From Linnemannia elongata (Eukaryota > Mortierellomycota > Mortierellomycetes > Mortierellales > Mortierellaceae): 64,000 nucleotides of DNA. Each line of letters begins with the position of its first letter. Within the stretch, counting starts at the first letter, position 1. A model generated the notes under the pieces. The model did no database searches, had not been told where the DNA came from, and saw only the letters and a list, made by a program, of their open reading frames with translations. Made by a program: the position numbers and the translations under genes. The stretch is from NCBI GenBank assembly GCA_036320915.1, contig JAXBDG010000001.1:2356001-2420000 (forward strand), in the 5' to 3' direction. Below are positions 61,090 through 64,000 of this stretch, piece after piece.

Positions 61090-64000
61090 CTAAAAGAGAC
61101 CCAAAAGGTCATTCTCTGCAGACGACTGAGTTGGCTGAGTGGGCTGCTGCTGCTGTGGAGGTTGGCCGAACCCACCCAAGCCCCCCAGATCTCCAAAAGG
61201 ATCGTTCCTTGCCGGTGTTGGAGCTTGTTGCTGATGCTGTGTCTGTTGCTGCTGCATGCCACCCATGCCACCCATGCCACCCATACCCCCCATGCCTCCA
61301 AAGACATTGCTGCTTGACCCAGACATGTCTGACGACATGTCAAACAAGTCTGCGCTATAATTAGGTCCGTTGTTGTTGGCAGGTTTGCTGGAAGAAACGG
61401 GTGGAGAGGTGTATGCTGGCTCTGATGATCCAAAGTCCAAATCGAGCAAGTCTGCCATGGCGTTCTTGGGAGCTGGTGCTCCTGAAGCATCCAGTACTGC
61501 GTCTCCGATAATCTGTTCCTCGTCTCGTGCACTAGAAGTAATACAAATATAAGATTTCTTTCATGATTAGTCGTCCCGTACTCATTCTTTGATAACGAGC
61601 AAGCCCGGAGCGCAACAATGTCATATAACTTACTCGGCGGCGGCAGCCTTCTTGACAGCATCGGCGCTGAAGGCTCTGTTGCCCATGAATGCCTTGGGAG
61701 GCTTGTGGTAGACGGATGCAAGGGTCGATATGTTGTTGATGAGTTCGTCCATAAGTGCAGGCGAGATTGTCCTTGTCTCCACCGAGATTGGGGGCTTGTC
61801 AGAAAGGACCACAGCCTTGGCAGCCTGGGGGTCGGTCGACAGCAAACGCCAGTAGACGTAGGCGCGGTCGCGGGTATCAGGGTTATCAATCTCGTTGGTG
61901 GCTGTCTGCAAGACACGGTGCACAATTTCCTGTGACTGGGCCGGTTTCTTCAAGAACAGCTTCACAGTTGCTGTGAGAAGCTGCAGCTGAACCTGAGAGT
62001 TTTCTTCCAAGAAAGTCTCCAAAAAGTTCTCAATCAACTCGTCCGCGTTCTCAATGCGCTCAGCGTACTCTCCAATGATCCAGATCAATGAGCCCTTTGC
62101 CTCTGGCTCGTCCAGAGAATCCAAGTTCTGGCAAAGAGTAGGAATGATGGCCTCGTACCGCTTAGGGTACTTGCGGAAAATATCCTATCAGAGATAATTG
62201 ACAGTAGTGGCCGGTAAGCGTCATGGTCATGTCATTCAATGAAGTAGCATATCGGAGGAGTGCAAGCATCTATGATTGTTACCTTGATGACGATAATAGC
62301 TTCCTGAACGACATAGTTGACCTTGGTATTGATGAGATCCAAGAGAACATTGACACACCGCTCAGAAGCTTCGTCAATCATAATAGCACAGCGTCCAATA
62401 GCACGAACGGCCTTACGCACGAAATCAACATCGACCTCCGAAGCGTATCTATCATAAAAGTATTAAAAGCAATTCCAATGTTAGCTTGAGTATTTCCTGC
62501 AGTGGGATGCTGAAAGACAAGTGTGGCGCAAAATGTAATGGTCCTTACTCTTTGAGTTCCGAGAGGATCTGCTCGATGTTCTTGTCGTTGCACAGCTTGA
62601 TCATGATCTCCAACTTCTCACGCTTGACATATGGTGGGTCGTTGTATTTGCAGAAGAACACACGGACGTCGTTCTGAAGAATGTCGGGGCGCTTCTGAAG
62701 GATCAAATTGATGTTGCGGAGCGAGACGTACTGAACTTCGGGTGCCGATGCAAGTAGGGTGACTATAATAAGTTATCAAAGGAAACGGTTAGTCCTGATA
62801 GATTTCTTTCTTGTCCATACAACCCATAACATAGACGATTCAAAATGGGATGTCATACCGAGAGGAGGTGACATCTTCTTGATCAAGCCCTTGATAAAAT
62901 CCTCGCTCCTGATGTAGCGCATAAAGATCATGATGACTCGGATAGCAGAGAGAACCACGGATCCATTGGCGTGCTGAAGACGGGGGACAACACGCTCGCA
63001 AACATTCTCGGCCTCCTTGGAGTCCAGAGGTCTGTAATCCGCCAGCGAGGTCAAAATAGCAATCTGACCCCATTCCGTGCATTCGTTGAGGGCAGCCAAC
63101 ATCTTGTTCATAATAGCCACGTTGACCACAAAAATATCCTTTGACACCGAGGACTCTTGCATCTCTGCCAATGCAGTCACAGCATTAGCGACAACCTATT
63201 GTATAAGTGTCCAATTGAACCAAGCGAGTAAGTAAGGTGTCGAATATCATTACTCCTCAGGCTGAAAAACGTCCTTATTGAAAGAAGCAAGAATACAGGA
63301 TGTCCTGTGTCAATTACCATGGGGTTCGAGTCCGAGACAAGTTCCTGAAGGATGGTGACGAATCCGTTCTCCAATGCTCTCTCCTGATCCAAGTCCCACA
63401 ATTTAGCAACTCCAATGGCGGCGGTCTTGCGAACGTAGGGATTGTCGTCCTGCAGGCACTTTCTAAGAGGTTCGCAGATATGATCCAGAATCTTGTCCAC
63501 ACGAATGCAGCCCATGGTGCGGATGGCCAGGGCACGAATCAAAGGGTTGACATGGTCCGTATCCTAAACAGTGGCCAACAAAAGACGAGTATGGGTTTTG
63601 AGATAGACGTTTCCAGAATACAGTAGCACGCCATTGTTCCATCGCTCCTGAAGGAGAGACTGCATGTTGAAGCGTACCTTGACAAAGGTGTTGACGGCGA
63701 GAATGACCAAGTCCGGGTTTGACTTTGCATAGTTCATCAAGTACAAGTACACCAATTTTTTCTATAACACAGGAAGGTACACACAAAACGTTAGTCAATA
63801 AAACACAAGTCGGCAACATACCCTTGTCTGTCTCTCATTCCCAGCCAAACGCCTTGTTCTTCATCGCCATCTGTGTCCGCTTCTCTCCTTCAAAGGCCCT
63901 GATGCGCTGTTATTACCATCTCCAAGTCCTCGGTCTGCATGTTCTTGACGACCTGGGGAAAGAGCGAACTGACATCCTTGCCGACGGTCATGTTGGCGAT
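61090..64000 (-). CDS. AP complex subunit beta (beta-adaptin of AP-1 or AP-2), 3' part
   Basis: Large subunit of a clathrin adaptor complex sorting cargo at the Golgi/endosome or plasma membrane. Eight exons on the minus strand: 64000-63917 (continues outside), 63761-63678, 63563-63318, 63195-62859, 62762-62549, 62448-62283, 62184-61634 and 61531-61090, all GT-AG and in phase, giving 707 visible codons. Trunk motifs include [66 protein letters not shown] and Y-W-R-L-L-S-T-D-P. The hinge carries a clathrin box (L-L-D-L-D). It ends with (G-G-M) repeats, poly-Gln, N-D-P-F and D-L-L-G-L-F and has no ear domain. AP-1 against AP-2 cannot be decided here. Confidence 0.95.

Noticed and set aside
1..64000. 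tRNA, rRNA or CRISPR elements
   Set aside because: I looked for B-box-like GGTTCGA contexts and regular spaced repeats; the few hits lie inside coding sequence and no cloverleaf could be drawn.

Overview
The window is fungal genomic DNA, most likely from a Mortierellaceae-type (Mortierellomycota) genome. The pointers are short GT-AG introns, CT-rich leaders, a conserved multi-intron AP-complex beta-adaptin, a clade-3-like small-subunit catalase, an M32 carboxypeptidase and large lineage-specific families of F-box/LRR proteins. The genus is inferred from gene content as I remember it, not from a database comparison.

Layout. At 1-92 is the last codons of an LRR protein whose full-length paralog lies at 39625-42710. 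A catalase with five exons sits at 3569-6096. A sparse, relic-rich stretch (6.1-10.3 kb) holds a frameshifted BED zinc finger and a broken secreted beta-trefoil-like inhibitor. From 10.3 to 55.8 kb the window is dominated by three paralogous families. Family A is F-box proteins of about 400-556 aa: 10354, 15392, 48121 (truncated) and 54352-55822, plus relics at 12300, 43279 and 46873. Family B is F-box proteins of about 635-773 aa with a conserved C-terminal motif, every copy on the minus strand: 12883, 24096, 26702, 29315 and 36835, plus relics at 18485, 31468, 49305 and 59350. Family C is proteins of about 995 aa with a small ubiquitin/TDP-43-NTD-like N-terminal domain, a coiled coil, a conserved middle and LRRs: 33560 and 39625, plus relics at 17336 and 45730 and the fragment at 1-92. 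An M32 metallocarboxypeptidase (20683-22605) lies inside this cluster and has a truncated echo 1.3 kb upstream. A 184-bp TA-flanked MITE lies at 23034-23217.

At 43.87-52.35 kb is a large inverted duplication, with arms of about 1.75 kb around a 5-kb spacer. Each arm carries one intact secreted I66-like protease-inhibitor gene. The two inhibitors are identical over the last 64 or so residues but very different in one central segment. The right end of the window returns to ordinary genes: two tandem single-pass membrane proteins (56557, 57872) and the 3' part of a beta-adaptin gene running off the right edge.

How the genes fit together. Catalase, beta-adaptin and the M32 peptidase are single housekeeping-type genes. 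The rest looks like a birth-and-death cluster of putative ubiquitin-ligase substrate receptors (A, B) and NLR-like LRR proteins (C), with roughly as many dead copies as live ones and at least one duplicated B-C head-to-head module.
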